Assembly: GCA_013368325.1 (NCBI GenBank)
Contig: JAACJK010000165.1
Span: 682,001 to 746,000 of the forward strand
Origin: Ephemerocybe angulata
Lineage: Eukaryota > Basidiomycota > Agaricomycetes > Agaricales > Psathyrellaceae
DNA: 64,000 nt
Direction: 5' to 3'
Under the pieces are notes generated by a model. The model had not been told where the DNA came from. It saw nothing but the letters and a program-made list of their open reading frames with translations, and ran no database searches. Of this stretch, positions 46,490 to 57,079 are shown in pieces (the first letter of the stretch is position 1; each line of letters opens with the position of its first letter). A program made the translations under genes and the position numbers.

Positions 46490-49400
46490 CCTCGATGTTG
46501 GACGACATGGCGGTTCGGTCCAAGCAACGAGGCCGGAGGTAATTGCCGTCAGCTTCCGGTGCCTGATGTGATCGCCGAAATCGGCCACCGGGATAGGGGC
46601 CAACGCCGACTTGCCTCTCTTCTCGCCCTTCATCTGTGAATTTGCCCCTGGACGCCATCCGTCGCTTTCGCGTTCGTTGAGCTCCCTCACAGCCCTCACT
46701 GGCTTGACGCTATCTGTACCACACTGCAGAGGCCCTGCCGTGCGAGCGCTTGCCAGCGGCGCGAGCGAATGAGGCGTGACGGACCCTGTTGTTTCCCCCT
46801 CTCTTCTGCCCTGGTACGCCCATCTCTGCGCCTCTGGTAGCCTTCGGAGGTAAACACCATATTCGTTTACTTTTCGCCTTACACGGCCCCATCCTTTGTC
46901 TATCCTTTCCCCCAGCTTGTTCCTCCGCCCCGCCCCACTCACCAGGTCCAGGATTGACTCAGTGTAGACTCACTAACTCTTCATTCGACTCGCCTGGTCG
47001 TGACGGCGTTCTGACGTGGAGTGAAAGTAGTCTCACCCTCCCACCTTCAACAACAGCATGACCAGATCTCGAGCTCAGCCCTCATAAGCAGCGGAGCCGA
47101 CTCTCTCAGTGGCTTCTGCTGCCATCTGAAGTTTTCGCTTGGCCTTCGTTTACCTCTGCGCCCCTGCTGAAGCCGGGTGAGTGTACTCTCCTCCCTCTCC
47201 TCATTTACTACCCCGACGCCTGTACAGACAGTGCACCCAAGCCCGCCATCTTTGCACGTACCGAAACATTTTCGATAGTACAACACTGTAACCCCGCCAT
47301 TGCACTCACCGTGAGGATTGGGGCACTCTCGACAATGCCCCACCCTGCTCAACGATCCTCCATCCAATACTCTAGAGAAAACGTCAGTGCGCACGTTCAC
47401 AGGATCACCAGGGCGATGCCATGACGGTTTGAGATCGTGAAGTCACACTGCCGAACCAAGGAGGTGGGATGGGCTTGGGCCGGATATTTTGGGATGGCCG
47501 AGCCAGTCATGGTGCCGGGGGCATGCCTTCCGACAATATACGGCTGTAGAGTACCAGTATGTACCAGGAATCACTTGCAGGAAGCTTACAGTCCCATCAA
47601 GTGCGATGTAACAATATTAAGCGCCCATGTGCGCAACCCGTTTAAATCGCGCGATGTCCGCCTGCTTCGCACCCTCAGGCCCCACGCATAGCACTCCATC
47701 CTTCAGGACTGACATTGAGGTATCCCTGAATTTTGATGGAGTGTTCTAGCTGCTCAATCAAGTGCGACAGCTCACCAGAAGAGGGTCAGACTGGTACACC
47801 TCCTGCATAGGTCGCGGGTCTGCGACCCTCGTGGATAAGGGAAGTGAGGGTGAAGGAAGCAAACATTGGGATGGCGATCAAAATAGTATCGCGACGTGTC
47901 AGAATGAAATCCACGCTCCAACTCGCCGTCGTATAAGCGTGCAAAGCAATTTAAGCGCCCGTGCAGAAGCACATGTTTCATCGCCTCATGCCAGCCCTCT
48001 GGGTAGGCAAGGCTGCTGCGATGAGCCCTCATCCAACCAGGATACATGGAACGCGCAGTTTAATGCTTAAAAAACTTGTTTTTCCTTACGCAGAATCGAG
48101 TCAGAGTCAGCCTGGCCCGCCGCCCTCGTCTCCATCCATCTGGATGGCGGGAAGATAGGTGGGAACGTAATTCTAGATCACAGGGGGATCGAACAGCTTA
48201 TCTAGTGGAAAACACATCCGGGTTTTGGGTCTTGAATCAGAGCCATAATGAATACAGGTAGGGATAAACCAATGCAGGGATACGAGAACCCCCAGAGATT
48301 GGCGTTGGGAGCACTGTGACCTATATACAGACCCAGACCTCAGCATATGGCCTGACTATGACATGGTGAGTGAAGGTCGTCGTGCTAGGCTTTCCCTGAC
48401 GAACCCACAGCATCTCTCTCCCGAACGAATGTACTTCCACGGGCGAGCGAGCTCGAGACGGATAACATTTTGGCATTGTTACCGGACCTATGGAGGTGAG
48501 GGGAGGGGAGGGGAGAGGCCAGGTGAGCGACTCTGTATATGCGAAGAGGGATCGAAAGAACCCACCCCATCGAGATTATCCATGGACAGCTGGCGCAAGT
48601 GCTACGGTTCCTCCTCCGTCGCCGCCTCAGCCTCTACGTTTTATGCCAGAGTGATATAATGGCTATCCACTGGGTGTTGTACGGGGCGTCCTCCGCCGTC
48701 ACACAGACTGCGCGTTCGCGTTGTCGAAGGTAGACTTAAGCGCCCGTCCTGGCGCCAGTGTCGATCCTCCCTCGCCGGCGCCGTGTTGCATGGAATGGCC
48801 TTCCGCTTCGATAAGAATTGGGTTGTAGTGACAGAATGCCCTCCAGATGCTTGGAGGCCGGTGCTCAGTCCGGTCCGCAGTGGGCGCACGAAGCCTGTAA
48901 TATATTGGTTTGTTCACAAAGGGGTGCCATTGTCAAGTGTGGGCTAACTTGGGGTCTCTGTCGATGTGCGCGTGGTCAGGATCTTCCTGTATTAGCGGCT
49001 GTACTTCACGAGTACTCACTTTCGATTTGAGGCGTCGGTGTCATGCTTTCTCTCTAGCCTCAACCACGACAACCGGCGACCAGAGCTACAGTCAATAGTG
49101 TAAACGAGAGATGCAGGGCTACATCATGCTTGGAGCTGAATGATCCTAGACGGTAGTGACGTCGCGCTCGGAACCTCGGGGAGTGTTGCAAAACGAGGCA
49201 GGCTGGAGAAGTCAAGGAAGGCAGGTGCGCTATGATTAAAATTCCAGCAGCATCGGGCAAGGTAGGCTCACCCAGCGTGCGTCCATCTCACTATCCACCG
49301 TTCCACATCAACTACTCCTGAGGTCGGCCGATAGAATAGTAACGAGCATTGGACGTCAGTTTCTGGGAGAAGGTGTTTCGAAGTCTTGGTTCACGGTGTA

Positions 49401-52400
49401 GACAAGGTGGTTGCGCAGGGGGCCTAGATAGGGCGGATTAGTTAGCAGTTTCAGGGCTGGTAGAAGTAAGAACTCACTGAGCTACCATCCACATCACCGA
49501 CTACCAGCCAAAAATATGCCGAGCAAAGAACGGCGATCCACTCAACAACCAATCTGATTGTGACAGTGCCTCACCAGCACTGGATGGAGGGCAGAGAACC
49601 ATGAGAAAAGGATATGAGAGGCCAGGAGAATGAACTCACCAAGCCTCAGAGCCGTCGATGTCGTCCTCGCTGTCGACGAACATCGTGGTTGGGAGAAAGC
49701 AACGGGGTCGGCGAAACAAACGGTGACATCACCGGGATAGGGGCAAAACTTCCCGTTCAGCCGACCTCCTCGTCCGTCCCCGTCTGCGTCGGTATGCCTG
49801 CACGGTCGATTCTCTGCACACTGCAGTGAGGCCTGAGCATTTAGTTGAGCTCGCAGTGGCCTGTAACTAACGGGAGGGTGTGGTTCCGTTCCGAGGCCGT
49901 GCGACCTTTGTCCGAAAGCGGAGACCGGGGAATCAGACGCTTGCCGTCACTGTCGCTCTTCGCTAGCTTCAACCACGACCCGCGATATCCTCTCCAAGTA
50001 CAAACTGTGGGTTGTCCTTCTCGGCGTCTCTTCATATTTTTTCAAGCTGACTCCCACCATTAGATTCGCGCCTTCTCAGCCATGCCATATGATCTACACC
50101 TCTACGCCTGCTTCAGTGATTGAGCACTCGTTGCTCTCTTCCCTTTACGCCTTCGCCTCCGTACTCAACGCCCTGCCCTCCATCACCGCCGTTCTCTCCG
50201 GTAACTACTCTATGCATCCGATTCCTTCCCCTCTAGAACCGCCTTCAACACCCTCCAGTCCGTCCAGTCTCCAGACGGCACAAGACAAGGTATCCGGCAT
50301 GAGGGGGAGTACCGTACACCACAAGCTTGCCTTCGCCCTGAACAGCGCGTCTGGGAGTCTTGCCTCTGCGGATGCATCTTCCACCGCCTCCCTTCAAGTT
50401 CAACGTTCGACACCGTCGCGCTCTTGGGCCTGTCGACTACGCCGAAGACATGGTCACGCTCACTAGCGAGCGGCTTTCAGTTTACCTTAAGCCTCATCGG
50501 CATCCCACTGGCTGTCTGGACTCTGGAGAAGGCTACCCCTCGCTACCTTTGCCACGGAAAGCTCGTCCTCGACCGCCTTACCTCAAAGGTCAATCAACGG
50601 CACCACTTCATTCGCGTCATCCTCCTCGACAATGACCCCTACATCCCGATCGGCCTCACCCCTCCTCATGCTCCCTACTCCCCTCAACTCTGCAAACGGA
50701 GCCCCTGCATCTGCCATTCCAGCGTTCCCATCGTCGACGTCTCCTCCGCCCTTCAACAATTTATCTCCTCGCACTCACCGCGCATACGGCTTCTTTTCTA
50801 ATCCTACTCCTCCAACGCACCTTTACCGCCCTGCACAACGTCTCGAATAGATCTTCCGACAGGTTTCCGTGCCCTCCTTTTCTACTACCACGCCTTCGCA
50901 GTCGATATCGTGCACGGATCCACCCCTCCACCACGATCCACCACGATGCACAAACACAATCCATGTAGGAAACCAACGAAGCCGAACAAGAGAAGGGGGA
51001 GTCAAGGGGGGAAATGCACGAAAAACGGGGGAAGGTCATGAAGGGATGCTTGCGGAATGCACCAGGGGCGCGAAGAAGAGGATACAAGAGGCCGAGAATT
51101 CGTGTTCGTATGGGTACCGCGACAATGGGGCGGTATGCACAAGTCAGCACGACCGTCGACCGTCCACTGTTTGGGGCTGGCCTTGGCGTAGCAGCCGACA
51201 GCCTGAAGTCGTTGGATAGCGAGTACCCTGGAGCGTCGGAAAGACTAGTCGAGGGTGGAAGGGTGGAAGTTGGAACGGGAGGGTGTCACGAGGCGAGCGT
51301 CGAGAGGGAGCGTGTGGCATGGCCACTCCGTCGTTTGAACGTATATGGACGTTTGGTGGGAGCGATGGGGGAGAAATGGTGGGTGACGGTTTTGCGACTA
51401 GATGTGGGGGAACGGTCTACGTATTCCATCGCGCGTTCGACGGGCTATTGCAGTAGTAGCGGGAGATAAACGCCGGGGGATGTGTTAGCGCCCACCTCTG
51501 GGAGTGCATCTCACCTCACACCATCGAGTATTTCCGGTGGGTGTAACCGACACTTCTATCTACACTCCCATTTCATGGCTAACATTTCTCATGGTCACTC
51601 GGGGTCTGCAGCTGCGCTCGTGGACATAGTTTCGCGTTGTTTTCGAGCCTTTAGGCTTAGAGGCCGTTCGTTATCTCGCTTCGGGTCCAAGCAGAAAGAA
51701 GCTGACCACAAGAGTTTGATTTAGGGCAAGAAGAACTCTTAATGAGGACAGATATTCTCATTGTGGGATTGGGCTGGCGAAGATCGGCGGTGCACGCAGC
51801 CTTCCGAGCGAAAGCAGTTGGTATTTCAGTAGATCTGTGAGACGTACAGGGGTATCTCCCTCCCATTCGTACATGGTCAGGTATCAGGTCTACGGCTTCT
51901 TTCTTTGTGTATTGGCCTTTCTAATGCATGTTCTTGCTGCTGCTCATTTAAGCGCCCGTCGAGCGTTACCGTCCATGCGAGATTCCACATCCCATGCCCT
52001 TGGATCTTCGTGCCTGAACTGTATGTGTGAGGGAGATAGATGCAAGGGATAGTAAATCAGCGCACGGATGGATCAATGAGGCTGTTAAGCTGGGGTAGGC
52101 CGTGGGCCTTGCATAGCAGTGGGGATGGGGCCTTGAGACCGGTAACTCTTAAAATCGGAGTACGGAAGGGTACCGGTGGATCATTGGGCAATGGGTGCCA
52201 CGAAGCATGTGTATATGCTTTGCGTGGGGCAGCACCTCTAATACGTGTAAGGCTCGAGGGAAATTGAGCTGAGCTCGAAGCTGTGAACAACGATCCCCAA
52301 GTTGGTTCGTTCGTTCGTTACAGGAAATAGGAATTAAATAAACGCAGAGAGAACCATACGGTGGCTCAAAATAGCGCAGGCCATGTAAAGTACTGGTCAT

Positions 52401-52465
52401 AATAGGAAGGTATAGAATCTAGAGACGGGTCCACATTACAGTCCGAACTCAATAATACACCTCGC
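46490..52465. repeat. Spacer segment S6 (largest partner of S4), 3' flank of A6
   Basis: This is parallel to S4 over most of its length (matching blocks are listed under S4). It contains the nearly identical core at about 46,505-47,000 and TTAAGCGCCC at 47617, 47951, 48736 and 51948. An acidic exon-like motif on the minus strand starts at the ATG in 49681-49683 (MFVDSEDDIDGSEA) and ends at a GTGAGT donor (49634-49639). The fossil intron is at about 50010-50063 and the decayed GPVDYAED frame at about 50,405-50,790. A short GGGGA microsatellite is near 48,495. Positions 48,100-49,230 have no clear partner in S4. No intact gene was found. Confidence 0.6.
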
Positions 52466-54712
52466 CTAAGGGTCGTCCCTTCGCCGGCCTCCACTAGGTT
52501 CGCCTCCTTCTGATCCATCCTGATCCCCACCCCCTTTCGACTCCACAAACTCTTCCAATAACCCTACACACATCTCCTGCTCATACTTCGATGCAGGATC
52601 CTCCCACTCCCAGCCTTTAAATAAATTTTTAAGCCGCCGCTTGACGTCAACCACATCGATGATAGTTTCGGGAACTGCGCAGAGGGCCTGGACAATAGCT
52701 GCTTCACCCGTAAAGACCGCCCAAGTCAAGGCCGTCCACCCACCGGTGTCCGCTGCATTGACGTCGATCCTAGGCGTGGCGAGAAGGAGCTTGACAACGG
52801 CTTGGTGGCCGTTCCTGGCAGCAAATATCAAGGGAGTCCGCCCATCGGTGCCTGGCGCATTGACGTCAATCCCGGGCGCGGCGAGGAGGAGCTTGACAAC
52901 AGCTTCTTTGCCTTTGGAGGCTGCCCAAGTCAAGGGTGTCTGCCCATCGGTTTCTGGCGCATTGACGTTGATCCCAGGCGCGGCGAGAAGGAGCTTGACA
53001 ACAGCTTCGCGGCCGTACTCAGCCGCAAAACACAAGGGTGTCCACCCATTGGTGTTTGGCGCATTGACGTCAATCCCAGGTGCAGCGAGGAGGAGCTTGA
53101 CAACAGCTTCGTAGCCGACCACAGTCGGAAAACACAAGGGTGTCCACCCATCAGTGTCTGGCGCGTTGACGTCGATCCCAGGCGCGGTGAGAAGGAGCTT
53201 GACGACAGCTTCGTCGTCGCATTCAGCCGCAAAACTCAAGGGTGTCCGCCCAACAGTGTCTCGCGCGTTGACAACAATCCCAGGTGTGGACAGAAGGAGC
53301 TTGACCCCGACATGACACCCCTTAGCCATCATGCTCGTCAGCGCAGATGCCCCCTCTGAGTGGACAGAAACATTAGCGCCGCCATGTAGGACTTGCTGAA
53401 GAACGAACCTAGGAACCGATTATCATAGCTTCTCAGGATCTGGAGGCAGGCTTTATTCTCCCTCTGAATAGTTTCCGTGTCCCTCTTTGGGCCGGCTGAT
53501 AAATGAAGATAAGTCTTCGTATACAAGGCCAGTTTTCGCCACCTACACTCAATACTTGGATCTGAACCAGCATCCAACAGTGCCCTCACAACGTCTAGCC
53601 TGTCGGAAAGGTACGCGGCTCGGATGGCGGTCGTTTCTCCTGATATGTCGGTTTCTTCCTTAGTCGTAATTATGTGGTCTCGAATGGAGTATAAACACAC
53701 CTCGCATATCAATATTGGGATCTGCCCCCCTTGCAACAAAGGCAAGGATTGCATCCCATTGCTTTTGATTGACGGCGCTCTCGAGACCCAGGTTCATTTC
53801 TTTTTGCATCTTACGGGCGAGAAGTGCCTCGGCAAGGTCACGAAGGGGCATGAATAGTAGAAGGATTGCCAGGATTTGGCCAAACCCCCACTTGGCTTCG
53901 TCGGGATCCTGGAGGTGTGCATTCTGCTTCAGCGTGAGCTCGATGTCGATGATGAAGACTAGGTTGATGGCCAACAGGAAGAGCAACCCGAGAACAGGCG
54001 GAATCATGCTCCACCACCGCACGATGAACGCCTGAACACGGCGGAGTGGAGGGTCACACAGGTGCCCCCAAATGGTCACATTCCGGCTTCTGGGACGCGG
54101 ACCTGGCTTTATAATCGTTGGAGGGGAACCGCGGGCGCAATAGTGGAAACCAAGGAACACCACAATAGGTAGGAGGAGATTGAGCCCTGGAACCAGAAAC
54201 AGTCCGTAAATGACGAAGGAGACAATCCGCAGCGCCCCCGACGCAAAGGGGACATGGCTACCGAGGATCGAGATGAGAACATGCTCCGCCGCACAGTCGT
54301 TCGCTGTGTCCCACATGTTCCCAAAACCGCGAATGTCGCTCCAAAGCCACAATCCTAGGGCGGCCATGAGGCTCAGATGGAGTGAACCCAGGGGCAAGAC
54401 GTAGCGCTTCACGAGATTCTTGGCAGCCGTGCGTGCGTCTAGAATGTCCTCTGGTGCATTTGATGAGCTAGACGCAAGTGTTTCAAAGATATGTGAACTA
54501 CCTTTTTGACGTCCATTGCCCACCTCCTCATTGGAGGTAGCACCCGCTCCATCCAGCTGCTCGGGCCTTCTACTTCGCCTTGGTAGCGTAGCTGTTATTG
54601 TCAATCAAGAGGTCGGTTTCAGGGCGACGAAGGATCATTTAGAAAGCTTGTGACTCACGCATCCCAGCTTCGTTGCCTATGGCCTGCGCAGAGGGCCCAC
54701 CAGACTGCCCAG
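52466..54712 (-). pseudogene. A6: 5'-truncated ankyrin-repeat array copy
   Basis: The membrane exon begins with a serine-rich linker and reads KNLVKRYVLPLGSLHLSLMA, FVIYGLFLVPGLNLLLPIVV, IPPVLGLLFLLAINLVFIID and WGFGQILAILLLFMPLRDLA. The last exon has about six ankyrin repeats (EAVVKLLLAAPGIDVNAPNT) and the tail EQEMCVGLLEEFVESKGGG, ending DDP at the stop in 52466-52468. Upstream homology to A3 continues through a second small exon but stops at about 54,708-54,712. The first exon, with the start codon and first three membrane segments, is absent and unrelated sequence follows. Without a replacement start the copy is a pseudogene. Its C-terminal tail is almost the same as that of A2. Confidence 0.75.
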
Positions 54713-54724
54713 ACTGCGCCCTCG

Positions 54725-54960
54725 ACACCGTAAGCCATCCACCCGGTCAAATCCCCAGGGCATCTGCTGGGTTTCTCCGGTTTTCCGCTGGGAGTCCCCG
54801 GGAGTCCCCTGGGCACCTAGATATCAGCTGGATTCATCTTCGGGGCATTCACTGGGTGTCCTGGGCATAGACTGGGGGCACTGGGTGGCCACCGGGTGTC
54901 CTGGGCATGCACTGGGTCATCGGTGCACTGGGTGGCCACTGGGTATACCAGGCACCAATC
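54725..54960. repeat. CTGGG-rich imperfect repeat
   Basis: Short variants of CACTGGGTGGCCAC, GTGTCCTGGGCATGCACTGGG and CCCCGGGAGTCCCCTGGG recur without a fixed period. The stretch lies just beyond the point where array homology ends. No coding sense is visible. Confidence 0.7.
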
Positions 54961-55442
54961 CTTATGATCGTCAAGTCCATTCAAGCGGAGCTCCAATATA
55001 GTAGCTATAGATCGGCAGATAACCGACAAACCGGATGATGGTCCACACGCACCTAACCGGGAAGGATGATGGTCATCCTCACCGGCGAGGATGATTATGT
55101 AAGATGTAAAAAGTGATGCCTGCACCCTTTTTGGCTATGCCCGCTCAATAGGCCATACCTTGGCCTTTGCCCTTTCTGCTATATCCTGTCGCAGGTGGGC
55201 CAATGCTTGGCTCAATCGCGTACCATACTGTCAAATGGTCTGTAGGTGTATCCCACTGGGTCCTTTCCGTCTAGAATCCCATCCCAGCAGTACTTCACGA
55301 TGAGATGAGTGCGCTCCCATCCATCCCTCAGCAAAGCTTCCGGTGACCGTGGACACCTCGAATACTTCCTTAAACACTCATCCAAAGTTCGGTGCATCTG
55401 TAGACATAGCTGCATGTGTAGACATGGCATGCTGGATTGAGC
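54961..55442. other. Stretch without a gene
   Basis: I see no gene or repeat with a clear counterpart. Open frames are short and overlap. Confidence 0.4.
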
Positions 55443-56360
55443 TCCCGGTTATCCAGGTGATACGGTCCACGATACGGACCACCTCCGCAGTGTTTCTACA
55501 AGCAACGGCGCTAAGGGCGCCGTCTATCGGGCCTGCGATGTCTCTACAACCAACGGAAGGCGCGTCCTCGATCCTCCCATCACCGATGTTTCTGCCGACA
55601 TTGGACGCTCATTATCCGGGCTGCATTCCCTCCATAAGCGCGCGACACCCTTACGCTGCTTCAGTAGATATAGGGCGCCGTCTATCGAGCCTGCGATGTC
55701 TCTACAACCAATGGTCGGTGCGTTCTCCATCCTCGCTTCAGCAATGCATCTGCTGACATTGGGCGGCGGTTTCGCTGCTGCATTTCCTCCACAACCACGC
55801 GAAGCCCCGATGTTTCCACAACCAACGGAGGGTGCGTTCTGGATCCTCCTATCAGCAATGTTTCTGCCAACATTGGACGCGCATTACCCGGGCTGCATTC
55901 CCTCCATAAGCGCGCGACGCCTTTACAGCGCTTCAGTAGACATAGGGCGCCGTCTATCGGTCCTGCGATGTCTCTACAACCAACGGAAGGTGCGTTCTCG
56001 ATCCTCCTATCACCGATGCTTCTCCTGACAATGGACGCTCATTTTCTGGGCTGCATTCCCTCCATAAGCGCGCGACGCATTTACAGCGCTTCAGTAGACA
56101 TAGGGCGCCGTCTATCGGGCCTGCGATGTCTCTACAACCAACGGAAGGTGCGTTCTCGATTCTCCCATCACCGATGCCTCTCCTGACAATGGACGCTCAT
56201 TTTCCGGGCTGCATTCCCTCCATAAGCGCGTGACGCCCTTACACTGCTTCAGTAGACATAGGGCGGCATCTATCGGGCCTGCGATGTCTCTACAACCAAC
56301 GGAGGGTGCGTTCTCCATCCTCCCATCGCCGATGCTTCTGCTGACATTGGACACTCCAGT
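55443..56360. repeat. Tandem array of 158-bp repeats
   Basis: The string CCTGCGATGTCTCTACAACC starts at 55532, 55690, 55962, 56120 and 56278, and a diverged form (CCGATGTTTCCACAACC) lies at about 55805. Spacing is 158, 115, 157, 158 and 158 bp, so one unit is shortened. Each unit also holds ATCACCGATG/ATCAGCAATG, GACATTGGACGC or GACAATGGACGC, CTGCATTCCCTCCATAAGCG and AGTAGACATAGGGCG. Because 158 is not a multiple of three, frames through the array shift at each unit; it is not a coding repeat. An isolated unit recurs at about 56823-56910. Confidence 0.92.
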
Positions 56361-57079
56361 TTTTCATTTGTGTCTCCTCCACAACATCGAATCCAACCAA
56401 CTTTTTAAGAAAGCGCTGCCGGAGGTGGCAGCTCGCGAGATGGTTAGGTTTTCGACCCTGAGACCTATCAAGCGTCGGAGTCCTTGATATCGGCTGGGAT
56501 GCAGGTCAACCGATGGACGTTGACACCACTTAGATGCAACCCCCGCTAATCGAGTTTCGCGGTTCTCCACCAATGGTACGGTGTCTTATCTGTGCGAGAC
56601 CGTGGTAGTTTCCCTCATAGTTTAACAAGCCCATCCGTGACGGCAAATGGAATGTTGTTGGGAAGAAGCTCTGCAGGACGACCGAAGGATGCCATTGGGG
56701 CGTGATCAATCTTGCACCAACGAAGTTACACTCACAGCAAATCCAACAACATTGCATGGCCTTCCAAAAGTGTGCAACTGACCTAGGTAGGTAGCCATCG
56801 GGCTCCGTCGATTCTCAGCGCGAAGCCGATGTCTCTACAACCAACGGAGGGTGCGTCCTCAATCCTCCCATCAGCAATGCTTCTGCTGACATTGGACACT
56901 CCAGTTTCTCATTTGTACCTCCTCCCCAATCGAACATCAGCCCTTCTATGCCTCTGGAGACATAGGTCCCTGAGTATTGAGCTTGCGTTCGTTCACCTCC
57001 GTGGATCGTCAGATCACTGCTTCTGTAAACATAACTACTGGCCTCACAAATTGATAGGGCAGTTAAGCCACCATAAATG
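56361..57079. other. Stretch between the 158-bp array and the KDZ gene
   Basis: This contains one outlying 158-bp-type unit (about 56823-56910) followed by CACTCCAGTTTCTCATTTGT, which also follows the last array unit at about 56,350. The two ends are thus a diverged duplication. The remainder includes the 3' flank of the transposase gene. No gene was found. Confidence 0.5.

Noticed and set aside
46190..46942. Minus-strand frames sharing a start at 46,942 and 33,611 (MSGAGRRNKL...)
   Set aside because: They begin at a GTG that looks like a splice donor (GTGAGTGGGG), and the frame agreement reflects the near-identity of the DNA core rather than proven coding.
55443..56360. 158-bp repeats considered as a coding repeat or a CRISPR-like array
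   Set aside because: The period is not a multiple of three and there are no short repeats separated by unique spacers; it is a eukaryotic minisatellite.
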